A stretch of DNA of 64,000 nucleotides from Ornithinimicrobium avium (GCF_003351765.1 NZ_CP031229.1:2356001-2420000), one strand, 5' to 3'. Counted from the first letter of the stretch, positions 44,292-53,754 are shown. Made by a program: numbers and translations. The notes: generated from the sequence alone by a model not told the origin.

Positions 44292-45419
44292 GTGGGCGCG
44301 CCCTTCGACCTGACGCTGGAACAGATGCGCGGGCACCGCTCGGCCAAGTGGAGCCTGGTGCCCGAGGACGTGCTGCCGGCGTGGACGGCCGAGATGGACG
44401 TCCGCACCGCACCCGCGGTCGCCGACGCGCTGCGGCTGGCTGTCGAGCGGTCCGACCTCGGCTACGCCGGCGACCCGGCCCCGGTGGCCGACGCGTTCGC
44501 CGGGTTCGCGCGGGACACCTGGGGCTGGGACCCGGCGCAGGGCGGCGGGGAGCTGCGGATGTTCGGCGACGTCGGCCAGGCGGCCACCGCGGTGCTCGGG
44601 GCGCTGACCTCGCCCGGCGACCGGGTGGTCCTCACCCCGCCGGTCTACCTGGCCTTCTACCCGTGGCTCGCCTCGCTCCGGCTCGAGCCGCACGAGGTGC
44701 CGATGCTCGACGTCGCCTCGGGGGGACGCCTCGACCTGGACGGTATGGAGGACGCGCTCGCCTCGGGCACCCGCGTCGTCCTGCTGTGCCATCCCCACAA
44801 CCCGCTCGGGCTGGTCGCTGCCCGCGAGGACCTCGAGGCACTGGCTCAGATGGCGGCCCACCACGGGGCGGTCGTCGTCTCCGACGAGATCCACGCGCCG
44901 CTGACCCACCCCGGCGGCCCCGCGTTCGTGCCCTGGCTGTCGGTGTCCGACGCCGCGCGCCAGGTCGGGTTCGCCCTGCACTCGCCCTCCAAGGCGTGGA
45001 ACACCGCCGGGCTCAAGCTCGCGCTCGGCGTCACCGGCGTCGAAGGCCGCTGGCCGCAGATCCCCGAGGAGGTCGCCTGGGGCGCCTCGATCATGGGCCA
45101 GTACGCCGCGGTCGCCGCCTACACCGACGGCCGCGAGTGGCTGGCGACCGTGCGGTCGGTCCTCGAGCAGCGGACGGCACAGCTCGTCGACCTGCTCGCC
45201 GAGCAGCTGCCGGCGGTGCGCTTCCGGCCGGGCACCGCCTCCTACCTCGCCTGGCTGGACTGCCGCGAGCTCGGCCTGGGCGAGGACCCGGCGGCCGTCT
45301 TCCTCGAGCGCGGGCCCGCCTTCGGACCCGGTGGCGCCGGCTTCGCTCGGCTCAACTACGGCACCAGCGTGGAGCTGATGGGCGAGGCGGTCCGCCGGAT
45401 GGCCCTGGCGGCGCGCTGA
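44292..45419 (+). CDS. PatB/MalY-like aminotransferase-fold cystathionine beta-lyase
   Basis: This is a 375-residue PLP enzyme of the MalY/PatB group. Marks are KWSLVPEDVLPAWTAEMDV near the N-terminus, HPHNPLGLVAARED, VVVSDEIHAPLTHPG and the PLP lysine in HSPSKAWNTAGLK. Such enzymes cleave C-S bonds of cystathionine or cysteine conjugates, giving pyruvate and ammonia, and some also regulate. The GTG start lies directly after the aldo/keto reductase stop, indicating coupled translation. Confidence 0.9.
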   Translation: MGAPFDLTLEQMRGHRSAKWSLVPEDVLPAWTAEMDVRTAPAVADALRLAVERSDLGYAGDPAPVADAFAGFARDTWGWDPAQGGGELRMFGDVGQAATAVLGALTSPGDRVVLTPPVYLAFYPWLASLRLEPHEVPMLDVASGGRLDLDGMEDALASGTRVVLLCHPHNPLGLVAAREDLEALAQMAAHHGAVVVSDEIHAPLTHPGGPAFVPWLSVSDAARQVGFALHSPSKAWNTAGLKLALGVTGVEGRWPQIPEEVAWGASIMGQYAAVAAYTDGREWLATVRSVLEQRTAQLVDLLAEQLPAVRFRPGTASYLAWLDCRELGLGEDPAAVFLERGPAFGPGGAGFARLNYGTSVELMGEAVRRMALAAR

Positions 45420-45487
45420 GCCGGGGCGCAGCTCCGGAGCCGAGCCAGCGGGACCGGCCCCCCTCGGAGCCGGCGCTGCCACAGGGC

Positions 45488-46567
45488 TCACGGGCAGGAG
45501 ATGGCGCCGAGCGCCGCGAGACCTTCGAGGTCTCCCGGGCCGAAGCCGGTCTGGCCCCGGTTGACCGCGGCCATCAGCTCGTGGGGGTCGTCGACGTGGT
45601 CGAGGCCGAGCACGTGCGCCAGCTCGTGGTCCAGCACGGTCGCGTGCTGCCGGGGCGAGGAGAGGTCGCCGACGTCGAGGACGACCTGCCCCGAGGCCGA
45701 CCAGGACCTGTCGTCCGCGCCGGTCATCATGGTCGGCCCGCCCATGCCGGCCGGCTGGCCGGCGAGCTCGGGCACGTCGTCGGCGTCGGCCCATGAGACG
45801 AGCACGGGCAGGCCGGCCCGCCGGGCCTCGCCGCCGCGCCAGGTGTCGTCGGTCTCCCCGACGAGCACCAGCTGCAGGCCGCTGGCCGCGCTGAGCCGCG
45901 CGAGGCTGTCCTGGACGAGCCGGGTGTAGCCGCGCGGCGCCCGGTCGGGGTTGACCGCGACCTCGACCGGCCCGCACGGGGAGAAGCCGACGGGCACGTC
46001 GGTGCCCGGCTGGGTCGCGACGAAGGCGTGCTCCCCTGACGTCCCCGGGTGGACGACCGGCAGCACGCGGTCCCCGCGGGCCGGCTCCCAGCCCCACGGC
46101 GTCCCCTGCAGGGCCGGGACGACGGCGTCCTGCAACCGGTCGCCGAGGTCGCCGAGGCGGGAGTCCCTGCCCCCCGCCGGGGCGAGGGCCTCCGGCTCCT
46201 GGGCGGGCAGGCCGAGCACCGCGCGACCGGCCGCCGTCGCCCGGTCGAGGACGACGCCGGCGGAGCCGGGATAGAGGTAGGCGCCCACCCCCAGCGCCAC
46301 CACCAGGAGCAGCACCAGCCACCGCCCGGTCCGGCGCCGCTGCCGCACCGGGCGGTGGCCCGGCGGGCGCGGCGAGGGGTCGAGGGCGCGCAGAGGTGCC
46401 TCGCCGGCGGGCGAGTGGTGCCGCCACGTCGTGTCCGGTCGGGCCGAGGGGTGGCCGGGCGGCGCACCACCCAGCCCGTAGCGCCGGTCCCACTCGTCGA
46501 GCTGGGCGAGCCGTCGCTGCATCTCGGCCGCGCGTCTGCGGCGGCCGGCCGACTCGAACATCCCCAT
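45488..46567 (-). CDS. membrane-anchored matrixin-like zinc metalloprotease
   Basis: This 359-residue protein has an Arg-rich cytosolic N-terminus, one membrane helix (GRWLVLLLVVALGVGAYLYP, about 110-130) and an extracytoplasmic domain ending in the zinc motif HELAHVLGLDH (314-324) followed by the Met-turn-like ELMAA. This HExxHxxGxxH form marks matrixin/metzincin proteases. A paralogue is at 56919-57635. Both end with nearly the same segment, GDLEGLAALGA here. The substrate is unknown, and it is convergent with the PatB-like gene. Confidence 0.82.
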   Translation of the reverse strand: MGMFESAGRRRRAAEMQRRLAQLDEWDRRYGLGGAPPGHPSARPDTTWRHHSPAGEAPLRALDPSPRPPGHRPVRQRRRTGRWLVLLLVVALGVGAYLYPGSAGVVLDRATAAGRAVLGLPAQEPEALAPAGGRDSRLGDLGDRLQDAVVPALQGTPWGWEPARGDRVLPVVHPGTSGEHAFVATQPGTDVPVGFSPCGPVEVAVNPDRAPRGYTRLVQDSLARLSAASGLQLVLVGETDDTWRGGEARRAGLPVLVSWADADDVPELAGQPAGMGGPTMMTGADDRSWSASGQVVLDVGDLSSPRQHATVLDHELAHVLGLDHVDDPHELMAAVNRGQTGFGPGDLEGLAALGAISCP

Positions 46568-46677
46568 ACCCCAGATCCTGCACCACGTGACTGACACGGT
46601 CGAGAGGCCGGGTACCTGCCTCACCACAGGACGTGGGTGCCAGCGTCGGCGACGCCGGACCATCCCTCCTGCGGCCC

Positions 46678-46683
46678 TACGCT
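46678..46683 (+). promoter_or_regulatory. -10 box of a leaderless transcript
   Basis: TACGCT (TANNNT) lies seven bases before the ATG at 46691 with no purine-rich ribosome site between, as at 43273 and 11204. Confidence 0.5.
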
Positions 46684-46690
46684 TGTCCCC

Positions 46691-47722
46691 ATGACCCGAC
46701 CGCACCTGTGGATCCGCGCCGAGGCCCGCCCCACCGAGCAGCGCGTGCCCATCGTCCCCGCGGACGCCGCACGGCTGGTCAAGGACGGCTTCCGCGTCAC
46801 GGTCGAGGAGTCGCCGACGCGGATCGTCCCGGTCGAGGAGTACGTCGCGGTCGGCTGCCGGACCGCGCCGACCGGCTCCTGGACGGACGCCCCGGAGGGC
46901 ACCGTCGTCGTGGGCATCAAGGAGCTGCCGCAGGACCCCTCGGACCTGGCCCGCACGCACGTCTACTTCGCGCACGCCTACAAGGGGCAGGAGGGCGCCC
47001 AGGAGGTGCTCGAGCGCTTCCGTCGCGGCGGCGGGGAGCTGCTCGACGTCGAGTACCTCACCGTGGACGGCAAGCGCGTCGTCGCCTTCGGCTTCTGGGC
47101 AGGGTATGTGGGAGCCGCCCTCTCGGTCCTGCGTCACCGTGGTCTGCTGCCCGGCGGGGTGGCGCCGATGTCCCGCGCCGAGCTGGACGCGCAGCTGGTG
47201 GGCAGCGCGCCGGACACCCCGGAGCACGCGCTGGTGATCGGCCACCGCGGACGGTCCGGCCGGGGGGCGGCCGAGGCGCTCGAGGTGGCCGGCTGCGCCG
47301 TCACCCGGTGGGACCGGCCGGACACCGTGCTGGTGGACCGGAACGTCCTGCTCGACCACGACATCGTGGTCAACTGCGTCGTCAGCAGGGGGGCCGCCGG
47401 TCAGCAGCCGTTCGTGACCGCCGAGGACGTCGACGCGCCGCGCCGGCTGCGCGTGGTCGGGGACGTCACCTGCGACGTGACCTCCGAGGCCAACCTCGTC
47501 CCGATCAACACCGCGGTCACCACCTGGGAGGAGCCGGTCCGCCGCTTCGGCACGGATGAGAACCCCCTCGAGGTCATCGCCATCGACAACCTGCCCTCGC
47601 TCCTGCCCCGCGAGGCGAGCGAGAGCTTCAGCGCCGAGCTGACGCCGCTGCTGCCCGACCTGGCCGACCGGTCCGGCCCGTGGGCGGCGAGCCTGGAGTG
47701 GTTCCGCAAGCACGTGCACTGA
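46691..47722 (+). CDS. saccharopine dehydrogenase (lysine-forming)-like / alanine dehydrogenase-fold protein
   Basis: This 343-residue protein has an alanine-dehydrogenase/PNT N-terminal domain (LWIRAEARPTEQRVPIVP, VVVGIKELPQDPSDL, HVYFAHAYKGQEG) and a Rossmann C-terminal domain. It resembles fungal-type Lys1 saccharopine dehydrogenases. It would form or break saccharopine with NAD. No other lysine-pathway gene is adjacent, so a different amino-acid substrate is possible. The gene is monocistronic and probably leaderless. Confidence 0.82.
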   Translation: MTRPHLWIRAEARPTEQRVPIVPADAARLVKDGFRVTVEESPTRIVPVEEYVAVGCRTAPTGSWTDAPEGTVVVGIKELPQDPSDLARTHVYFAHAYKGQEGAQEVLERFRRGGGELLDVEYLTVDGKRVVAFGFWAGYVGAALSVLRHRGLLPGGVAPMSRAELDAQLVGSAPDTPEHALVIGHRGRSGRGAAEALEVAGCAVTRWDRPDTVLVDRNVLLDHDIVVNCVVSRGAAGQQPFVTAEDVDAPRRLRVVGDVTCDVTSEANLVPINTAVTTWEEPVRRFGTDENPLEVIAIDNLPSLLPREASESFSAELTPLLPDLADRSGPWAASLEWFRKHVH

Positions 47723-47900
47723 GCCGTCTGCGTAACGATTGGATAACACCGGGTCCGGCCGGCGCCGGGGCGCTCGGCCGGCGTCAAGGCGCGCGCGCGT
47801 AGCCCACAGGACGGGTCGTTCGCAAGTCGGCGAGCGGGTGCCCGGCGCGGTGGCTACGTTGGCACAGAGACCTTGCCCATCTTCCTCGAAGGAGACCCGC

Positions 47901-48794
47901 ATGATCCCCACCACCCGACGCACCCACCGACGCAGCCTGGCCGTGGTGGCCGCGCTCAGCGCCGCCGCCCTCACGCTCAGCGCCTGCGGAGGCGACGGTG
48001 ACGACGGCTCCGACGCCGGCACCGACGGCGGCACCGCCGCCGAGGGCTCCGGCGCGGACCTCAACCTCATCGACGACGGGACGCTCGTGGTGGCGATGAG
48101 CGGGGAGTTCCAGCCGTTCAGCTACTTCGAGGGCAACACCCTCACCGGCTTCGACTACGACATCGGCGCCGCGGTGGCCGACCAGCTGGGGCTGGAGCTG
48201 AAGTCCGAGACCGGTGCCTTCGACACCCTCATCGGCGGCATCAAGGCCGACCGCTACGACGTGCTCGTCGCCTCGATGACGCCGACCCCGGAGCGGGACG
48301 AGCAGGTCGACTTCACGGACAGCTACTACGTCTCCGGCGCCCAGGCCTTCGTCGCCCCCGGCACCGAGTGCACCGACATCACCGAGATGGACAAGCCCTC
48401 GATCGGGGTGGCGACGGGCACGACATACCAGGACTGGCTCAAGGACAACGGCGGCGACTGGGTGGGCGAGGTGCGCACCTTCTCCTCCGACATCACCGCC
48501 CTGCAGGACACCTCCGCCGGTCGCCTCGACGCCGCGATGACCGACCGCAACGTGGGTCTCTACCAGATCCAGGAGTCCGGTCTGGACCTCGTCGAGTGCG
48601 GCGAGCCGGTCTTCACCGAGGAGCCGGCCTTCGCGGTCAAGGAGGGCAACGCCGCGCTGCAGGACGCGCTCAACGAGGCGCTGGCCGCCATCAAGGAGGA
48701 CGGCACCTACGCGGAGATCTCCACCAAGTACTTCGGCAAGGACATCTCCACGACCGGCGGGTCCGACGAGGCCGCCGCGACCAGCGAGGGCTGA
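47901..48794 (+). CDS. amino acid ABC transporter substrate-binding lipoprotein
   Basis: This 297-residue class-3 solute-binding protein has a lipoprotein signal ending in LTLSACGGDG and a Gly/Asp/Thr linker. The binding domain has LVVAMSGEFQPFSYFEGN, LTGFDYDIGAAVADQLG and a C-terminal YAEISTKYFGKDIS. These are typical of polar amino-acid (His/Gln/Arg or cystine) binding proteins. The ATG follows GAAGGAGA. The permease and ATPase genes follow at once, forming a complete importer. Confidence 0.93.
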   Translation: MIPTTRRTHRRSLAVVAALSAAALTLSACGGDGDDGSDAGTDGGTAAEGSGADLNLIDDGTLVVAMSGEFQPFSYFEGNTLTGFDYDIGAAVADQLGLELKSETGAFDTLIGGIKADRYDVLVASMTPTPERDEQVDFTDSYYVSGAQAFVAPGTECTDITEMDKPSIGVATGTTYQDWLKDNGGDWVGEVRTFSSDITALQDTSAGRLDAAMTDRNVGLYQIQESGLDLVECGEPVFTEEPAFAVKEGNAALQDALNEALAAIKEDGTYAEISTKYFGKDISTTGGSDEAAATSEG

Positions 48795-48806
48795 GGAAGC
48801 ACTCCG

Positions 48807-49475
48807 GTGCAGCACTTCCTGGAGCTGTTCGCGCAGTACGCCCCGTTGTTCGTCGAGGCGTCGTGGGTGACGCTGCGGCTGACGGCCGCGGCCCTGGTCC
48901 TGGCGATGGTCGGGGGTGCGGTCGTCGCTGCGATGGCGATGAGCAGGCTCCGGCCGCTGCGGTGGCTGGCCACCGCCTACATCGGGCTGGTCCGTGGCAC
49001 GCCGCTGATCACGCAGATCTTCATCATCTACTTCGGGCTGGTCGCCATCGTCACCCTGTCCGCCTTCTGGGCGGGCGCGCTGGCGCTGGCGTTCCACAAC
49101 TCCGCCTACATCGCCGAGATCTTCCGCTCCGGCTTCCAGGCGGTCCCGAAGGGGCTGACGGAGGCCTCGCGCTCGCTCGGCATGTCGCGGACCAAGACCC
49201 TCAAGCGGGTGCAGGCGCCGCTGGCGCTGCGGACCACGCTGCCGGTCCTGGGCAACCAGTACATCATCGCGGTGAAGGACTCCTCGCTCGTCTCGTTCAT
49301 CGGGATGACCGAGCTGTTCCAGACCTCGCGCAACATGGCGGCGTCCACCTACGAGCCGCTCACGGCCTACATCGTGGTCGCGATCTACTACCTGGTCATC
49401 GTGCTCGCCCTGACCGCACTGGTCAGCTGGCTCGAGCACCGGCTCAGCGCACACAGGAGGCCGGCAGCAGCATGA
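48807..49475 (+). CDS. amino acid ABC transporter permease
   Basis: This 222-residue HisM/GlnP-type permease has five membrane helices. Its signature ATPase-docking loop is LTEASRSLGMSRTKTLKRVQAP, after the NSAYIAEIFRSG motif. It uses a GTG start 12 bases after the binding-protein stop, and its stop overlaps the ATPase ATG. As the only permease gene it would work as a homodimer. Confidence 0.93.
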   Translation: MQHFLELFAQYAPLFVEASWVTLRLTAAALVLAMVGGAVVAAMAMSRLRPLRWLATAYIGLVRGTPLITQIFIIYFGLVAIVTLSAFWAGALALAFHNSAYIAEIFRSGFQAVPKGLTEASRSLGMSRTKTLKRVQAPLALRTTLPVLGNQYIIAVKDSSLVSFIGMTELFQTSRNMAASTYEPLTAYIVVAIYYLVIVLALTALVSWLEHRLSAHRRPAAA

Positions 49476-50260
49476 GCGAGCAGACGAGCCAGCAGGCGGC
49501 GCAGCCCCTGGACGGCCAGACCGGCCGACCGATGGTGCAGATGCGCGACATCGTCAAGAAGTTCGGCACCACCACGGTGCTCGACGGCATCGACCTCGAC
49601 GTCCACGAGGGCGAGGTGGTCACCCTCATCGGCCCCTCCGGCGCCGGCAAGAGCACGCTGCTGAGGTGCGTCAACGGCCTGGAGCGGATCTCGGGCGGGA
49701 CGATCGAGGTCGACGGCGAGCAGCTGTCCTACACCGAGAAGGGCCTCAACCGCCTGCGCGCGCGCATCGGGATGGTCTTCCAGTCCTTCAACCTCTTCCC
49801 GCACATGACCGTGATGGACAACGTCACGGTCGCCCAGCGGGAGGTCCTCGGGCGCTCCTCCGCCGAGGCCAGGGAGCGTGGCCTCGAGCTGCTCGCGCGG
49901 GTGGGTCTGGACCACAAGGCCGACGCCTACCCGGGCAACCTCTCCGGCGGCCAGCAGCAGCGGGTCGCGATCGCGCGCGCCCTGGCGATGGACCCGGCGG
50001 TGATGCTCTTCGACGAGCCCACCTCGGCCCTCGACCCCGAGCTGGTCGGCGAGGTCCTCGAGGTGATGCGCGTGCTGGCCGACGAGGGCATGACGATGAT
50101 GGTGGTCACCCACGAGATGCGCTTCGCGCGCAAGGCCGCCGACCGGGTCGTGCTGCTGGCCGACGGCGGCATCGCCGAGGAGGGGCCGCCCGCCCAGGTG
50201 CTCGACGAGCCCACCAGCGAGCGCGGCCAGGCCTTCCTGCAGCAGCTCAACGAGACCTGA
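49472..50260 (+). CDS. amino acid ABC transporter ATPase (GlnQ-like)
   Basis: This 262-residue ATPase has Walker A GPSGAGKSTLLRCVNGLE, signature LSGGQQQRVAIARAL, Walker B VMLFDEPTSALDPE and switch His in VVTHEMRFARKAADRV. The GMVFQSFNLFPHMTVMDNV region is typical of the polar amino-acid group. The ATG overlaps the permease stop (ATGA). A strong hairpin closes the operon. Confidence 0.95.
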   Translation: MSEQTSQQAAQPLDGQTGRPMVQMRDIVKKFGTTTVLDGIDLDVHEGEVVTLIGPSGAGKSTLLRCVNGLERISGGTIEVDGEQLSYTEKGLNRLRARIGMVFQSFNLFPHMTVMDNVTVAQREVLGRSSAEARERGLELLARVGLDHKADAYPGNLSGGQQQRVAIARALAMDPAVMLFDEPTSALDPELVGEVLEVMRVLADEGMTMMVVTHEMRFARKAADRVVLLADGGIAEEGPPAQVLDEPTSERGQAFLQQLNET

Positions 50261-50279
50261 GAGCCCTGCGGGGTATGGC

Positions 50280-50309
50280 GTGCGCCGCCCGCTCCTGCGG
50301 GCGGCGCAC
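50280..50309. terminator. two-way terminator hairpin (13-bp stem)
   Basis: GTGCGCCGCCCGC (50280-50292), loop TCCT and GCGGGCGGCGCAC (50297-50309) form a perfect stem between the convergent ATPase and PIG-L genes. Confidence 0.85.
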
Positions 50310-50328
50310 CCCCTCGGTCACGATCCGG

Positions 50329-51126
50329 TCACGGGAAGGGTTCGCCGACGACGAGCCCCGGTGCCCGCCCGGGCTCGATGAACCACTCGTCGCCGAAGGC
50401 CGCCGCGAACTGCTCGGTCGGCATGGCGAGCATCCAGGCGACGTCCTCCTGGGACCCGTGGCAGGCCAGGGCCTCGCGCTTGACGTCCAGGACGCGCCGC
50501 ACGTCGACGTGCCAGTGCAGCTCGGCCTCCGGCGTGCCGAACGGGTTGCCGTCGTCGGCGACCGCGTCAGGGTTCCAGTCGGCGTCCTCGGTGACCAGCC
50601 CGGCCTCCTTGGCGGCGAGGAACTGGCGACGGATCGCGTCACGGTTCATCGTGCCCTCGAGCAGGCGCGGGCGGCGGGCCGCGAGCCCGGCCGCACGGTG
50701 CACGACGTGGTGGACCTTGACGTGGTCGGGGTGGCCGTAGCCGCCGTGCCAGTCGTAGCCCACGAGCACGTCGGCCTCCTCCTCGTCGACGACGGTCGCG
50801 AGCCGCCGGGCGGCCTCCTGCGTGTCCGCGCGGTGGAAGGACCGCTCGGCCTCGTTCTGCTCCCACCCGCTCATGCCCGAGTCCGCGTAGCCCAGCCACT
50901 CCGTCCTGGCGATGCCGAGGACCTGCGCCGCGGCCGCCGCCTCCCCGCGCCGGCGCAGGACGACGGTCTCGCCCTCGGCCAGGTCGGCCGGGACGGTGCC
51001 GTGGTCGCCGTCGGTGGCGAAGACGCAGACCACGCGGTGCCCCGCGTCGGCGGCCAGCCGCATGGTGCCGCCGCTGCCGGAGGCCTCGTCGTCGGGGTGG
51101 GCGTGGAGGAAGACGATGGTGCTCAC
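50329..51126 (-). CDS. PIG-L/LmbE-family deacetylase (mycothiol-conjugate amidase-like)
   Basis: This 265-residue zinc-dependent N-deacetylase begins TIVFLHAHPDDEASGSGG, the classical (H/A)HPDDE zinc motif. A second histidine cluster, DWHGGYGHPDHVKVHH, completes the site. It belongs to the group with MshB/Mca and LmbE; the substrate could be a GlcNAc-inositol or mycothiol conjugate or another N-acetyl sugar. The GTG start at 51126 is chosen because homology begins there. Confidence 0.88.
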   Translation of the reverse strand: MSTIVFLHAHPDDEASGSGGTMRLAADAGHRVVCVFATDGDHGTVPADLAEGETVVLRRRGEAAAAAQVLGIARTEWLGYADSGMSGWEQNEAERSFHRADTQEAARRLATVVDEEEADVLVGYDWHGGYGHPDHVKVHHVVHRAAGLAARRPRLLEGTMNRDAIRRQFLAAKEAGLVTEDADWNPDAVADDGNPFGTPEAELHWHVDVRRVLDVKREALACHGSQEDVAWMLAMPTEQFAAAFGDEWFIEPGRAPGLVVGEPFP

Positions 51127-51235
51127 GAGGGTCCAGTGTGGTGCCTGGCGCGCCGCTGCGCCTCCCGGGCCCCCGGCGCGGCGGTCCGACGGACGATCCG
51201 TTGTGCCGCTCGGGGGTAAGTGGCAGGCTGGAGAC

Positions 51236-51859
51236 ATGGCCCTCTCAGACGTGTTCGCCAGGCGCAGCGACGGGAGCCCGGAAGCACCTCCCCCGGTCCC
51301 TCCACCCCACCGACCGTCCGTGGCCGAGCAGTTCGCGACCCTGACCCGGCTGGGCCTGGAGCCGCAGGCCGGCGTGACGGCGGCCGACGTGGCCAAGGAC
51401 CGCGACGCCGCGCTCCTGCTCAAGCGCCACCCCTACGTGGCGGCCATGCACTGCCTCGCCCGGGACGCCGACGGCGACCTGACGAGCCACCCACGGGTCA
51501 CCACCGTCGACCTGGAGCACATCGTCGGACCGGACTCCTACCCCGACCTGCTGCGCAAGCTCTCCACCGCGGCCGGCACGCGCTACCTCCTGCAGGACGT
51601 CAGCGGAGGGGTCCACCCGGACCGCAGCCGCTGGGTGGTGCGCTTCACCTTCGACGGCCTGACCCGCGAGATCCACCCGCGACTGGACCACGACCGGGCC
51701 GACCCCGTCGTGATGCCGGAGCTCTTCGACGCGGTCGCAGGACCCGGCCAAGGCGCCGCCCACGTCCGTCACGGGCAGACGATCAGCGTGGCCTACGTGC
51801 CGCGCCGGCACGTCGCCGAGCTGCAGCGGGTGCTCGACCAGTGGGCGACCACAGCCTGA
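51236..51859 (+). CDS. hypothetical protein
   Basis: I do not recognise this 207-residue protein. It starts MALSDVFARRSDGSPEAPPP, has a short Pro-rich N-terminal stretch, and continues with a soluble alpha/beta region (VTTVDLEHIVGPDSYPDLLR, SRWVVRFTFDGLTREIHP). It has no signal peptide or membrane helix. Codon use matches its neighbours and the frame is unbroken, so it is likely real. It is divergent from the PIG-L gene. The 299 bases after it contain only palindrome copy B. Confidence 0.75.
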   Translation: MALSDVFARRSDGSPEAPPPVPPPHRPSVAEQFATLTRLGLEPQAGVTAADVAKDRDAALLLKRHPYVAAMHCLARDADGDLTSHPRVTTVDLEHIVGPDSYPDLLRKLSTAAGTRYLLQDVSGGVHPDRSRWVVRFTFDGLTREIHPRLDHDRADPVVMPELFDAVAGPGQGAAHVRHGQTISVAYVPRRHVAELQRVLDQWATTA

Positions 51860-52082
51860 CCGCCGTCGCCGGCCACGCTTCGCGCTGAGGGGGCGTGGCC
51901 GCTCGCTGCTCCACCGTGCCGGTGCACGTGACGTGGGTCAAGGGCGTGGAGTTCGTCGAGCACTTCGGCGAGGTCGGCGGCGGCACCGGTGGCTACCACG
52001 ACGACCACGAGCACTTCGGCCACAGCCAGACGATCCGAGGCCGCGCCGGGACCGGCGTCACCCTCCGGCCGTCGACGAGGCA

Positions 52083-52151
52083 GGACAGACAACGTCCTGC
52101 ACCACATGCAGCGTCGCCAGCGCTGCATAGCGTGCAGGACGTTGTCTGTCC
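52083..52151. repeat. intergenic palindrome, CAACGTCCTGCACG family, copy B
   Basis: GGACAGACAACGTCCTGCAC (52083-52102) is exactly complementary to GTGCAGGACGTTGTCTGTCC (52132-52151). A nested stem ATGCAGCG/CGCTGCAT (52105-52112/52121-52128) sits inside. It is the fuller version of the element at 35504 and lies downstream of two convergent genes. Confidence 0.85.
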
Positions 52152-52158
52152 CAGGCCG

Positions 52159-53673
52159 CTACCCGTCTGTCTCGACCGGGAGGTCTTCCTCGTCGCCGCG
52201 CACGAGCTCGAGCAGGTCGATGCCGGCCTGGGCCTTGAGCAGCGTCGCCAGCTCCTGGACGCCGTCGGCGACCTGGTGGGTCAGCCGGGAGGCCCCGCCC
52301 TTGTCGATGACGGTGATGTCGTCGATGCTGCCCAGCGCGTCGGCGTAGGGCTGGGCCATCCTCGGCAGCGCGTCGAGGACCATCTGGAGACGGGCGGACT
52401 CGGGGAAGGCCTGGTAGGCGTCGGACTCGGCCTTGATCGCGGCACCGCGCGCCTCACCCCTGGCGCGCTCGGCGGCCGCGTCCGCCTCGCCGCGGGCCTG
52501 GACACCGTCGGCCTCGGCCCGGGCGAGCGCGAGCGCACCCTCGGCACGGCGCTGCTGCTGCACCAGGTCCGCCTCGGCGCGGGCACGTGCCGCCGAGGCC
52601 TCGGCGTCCGCCTGAGCGGTCGTGCGCTGCGCCTCCGCCTCGGCCTTGCGGATCGCCGCGGTCTTGGCCGCCTCGGCCTCCTGCTCGGCGGCGTACTTGC
52701 GGGCGTCTGCCTCCTGCGCGGCCTCGTACTTGCGGGCCTCGGCCGGCTTGCGCACCTCGGTCTGCAGCTCCTGCTCGCGCAGGGCGGCACGCCGCTGCGC
52801 CACGATCTCCTGCTGCTCGAGCACCGCCTGCTGCGCCTCGGCCACGGCACGCTCCTGCTCGGCCTCGGCGTCGGCCTGGGCCGTCGCGGTCTCCTGGGTG
52901 ATCTGCGCGTTGCGCAGCGCCAGGGCCTTGTTGGACTCGGCGATCTGGACGGCCGCCTCGTTGGAGCGCTCGGTGCTCTCCCGGCGGGCCTGGGCCTCGG
53001 CGATCTCGGCGTCGCGCGCCACGGCCGCGGCTCGCGGCCGGCCGAGGTTGCGGATGTAGTCGCCGGTGTCCTCGACGGTCTGGATCTCGAAGTTCTCCAG
53101 GACCAGCCCCCGCTCGGACAGCATGGGGACCGCGATGTCCTTGACCTCCTTGGAGAAGTCCTGGCGCTCGTAGAGGATCGACTCCACCGTCAGCGTGCCG
53201 GCGATGGTGCGCAGCACACCGACCAGGACCTCGCTGGTCTGCTGCTCGATCACCTGCTCCTGGCTGCGTCCGGCGAAGCGCTGCGCCGCGGCCCGCACCA
53301 TGCGCTCGGTGCCGCCGACCTTGACCACCGCGATGCTGCGCAGCGTGACACCCACGCCGCTCTTGGTCGTGGCGTCCTCGGCGGTCACCGAGAAGCTCTG
53401 CGAGGCGAGGGAGAGGCGGGCGACCTGCTCGAAGACGGGCTTGACGAAGGTGCCGCCACCGATCACGACGCGCTGCCCGGACAGGTCGGTGCTCTCCTCC
53501 CCGGTCTCCGGGTTGATCACCGGGGTCCCGCTCTTGCGGCCGGTGATGATCAGCGCCTCGTCGGGCGTGGCGATCTTGAAGCGCACCTTGGCGTAGACGA
53601 AGGCGACGACGGCCAGGACCAGGAGGACCAGCACGATCGCGGAGACGATCAGGACGGGACGGGCGAACTCCAT
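52159..53673 (-). CDS. flotillin/SPFH-domain membrane scaffold protein
   Basis: This 504-residue protein has one N-terminal membrane helix (PVLIVSAIVLVLLVLAVVAFVY), an SPFH/band-7 domain at about 30-220 (KIATPDEALIITGRKSGTP, VTAEDATTKSGVGVTL), a very Glu/Ala/Arg-rich coiled coil at about 220-430 and a flotillin C-terminal region (DALPRMAQPYADALGSIDD). Flotillins organise membrane microdomains. The ATG at 53673 follows GAGGAG. Palindrome copy B is just past its stop. No NfeD partner gene is visible. Confidence 0.93.
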   Translation of the reverse strand: MEFARPVLIVSAIVLVLLVLAVVAFVYAKVRFKIATPDEALIITGRKSGTPVINPETGEESTDLSGQRVVIGGGTFVKPVFEQVARLSLASQSFSVTAEDATTKSGVGVTLRSIAVVKVGGTERMVRAAAQRFAGRSQEQVIEQQTSEVLVGVLRTIAGTLTVESILYERQDFSKEVKDIAVPMLSERGLVLENFEIQTVEDTGDYIRNLGRPRAAAVARDAEIAEAQARRESTERSNEAAVQIAESNKALALRNAQITQETATAQADAEAEQERAVAEAQQAVLEQQEIVAQRRAALREQELQTEVRKPAEARKYEAAQEADARKYAAEQEAEAAKTAAIRKAEAEAQRTTAQADAEASAARARAEADLVQQQRRAEGALALARAEADGVQARGEADAAAERARGEARGAAIKAESDAYQAFPESARLQMVLDALPRMAQPYADALGSIDDITVIDKGGASRLTHQVADGVQELATLLKAQAGIDLLELVRGDEEDLPVETDG

Positions 53674-53737
53674 GGGACTCCTCAGGCAGAGCTGTGGGGC
53701 GAGAAGGAGCACCGGCTGCACCTCAGGGCCCCCTGCG

Positions 53738-53754
53738 CCGGCCCTGCGGGCCGG
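53738..53754 (-). terminator. hairpin after the esterase gene
   Basis: CCGGCCC-TGC-GGGCCGG is a perfect 7-bp GC stem in the 123-base gap between the esterase stop and the flotillin start on the minus strand. No T-run follows. Confidence 0.55.

Noticed and set aside
47732..47747. GTAAC-N6-ATAAC as a GlnR nitrogen-control site before the amino-acid ABC operon
   Set aside because: It has only two half-sites with an imperfect second one, lies about 150 bases from the start, and has no nearby GlnR-regulated gene to support it.
51895..52158. Short plus-strand frame starting with GTG at 51895
   Set aside because: It has no ribosome site or family resemblance and runs straight through palindrome copy B into antisense of flotillin.
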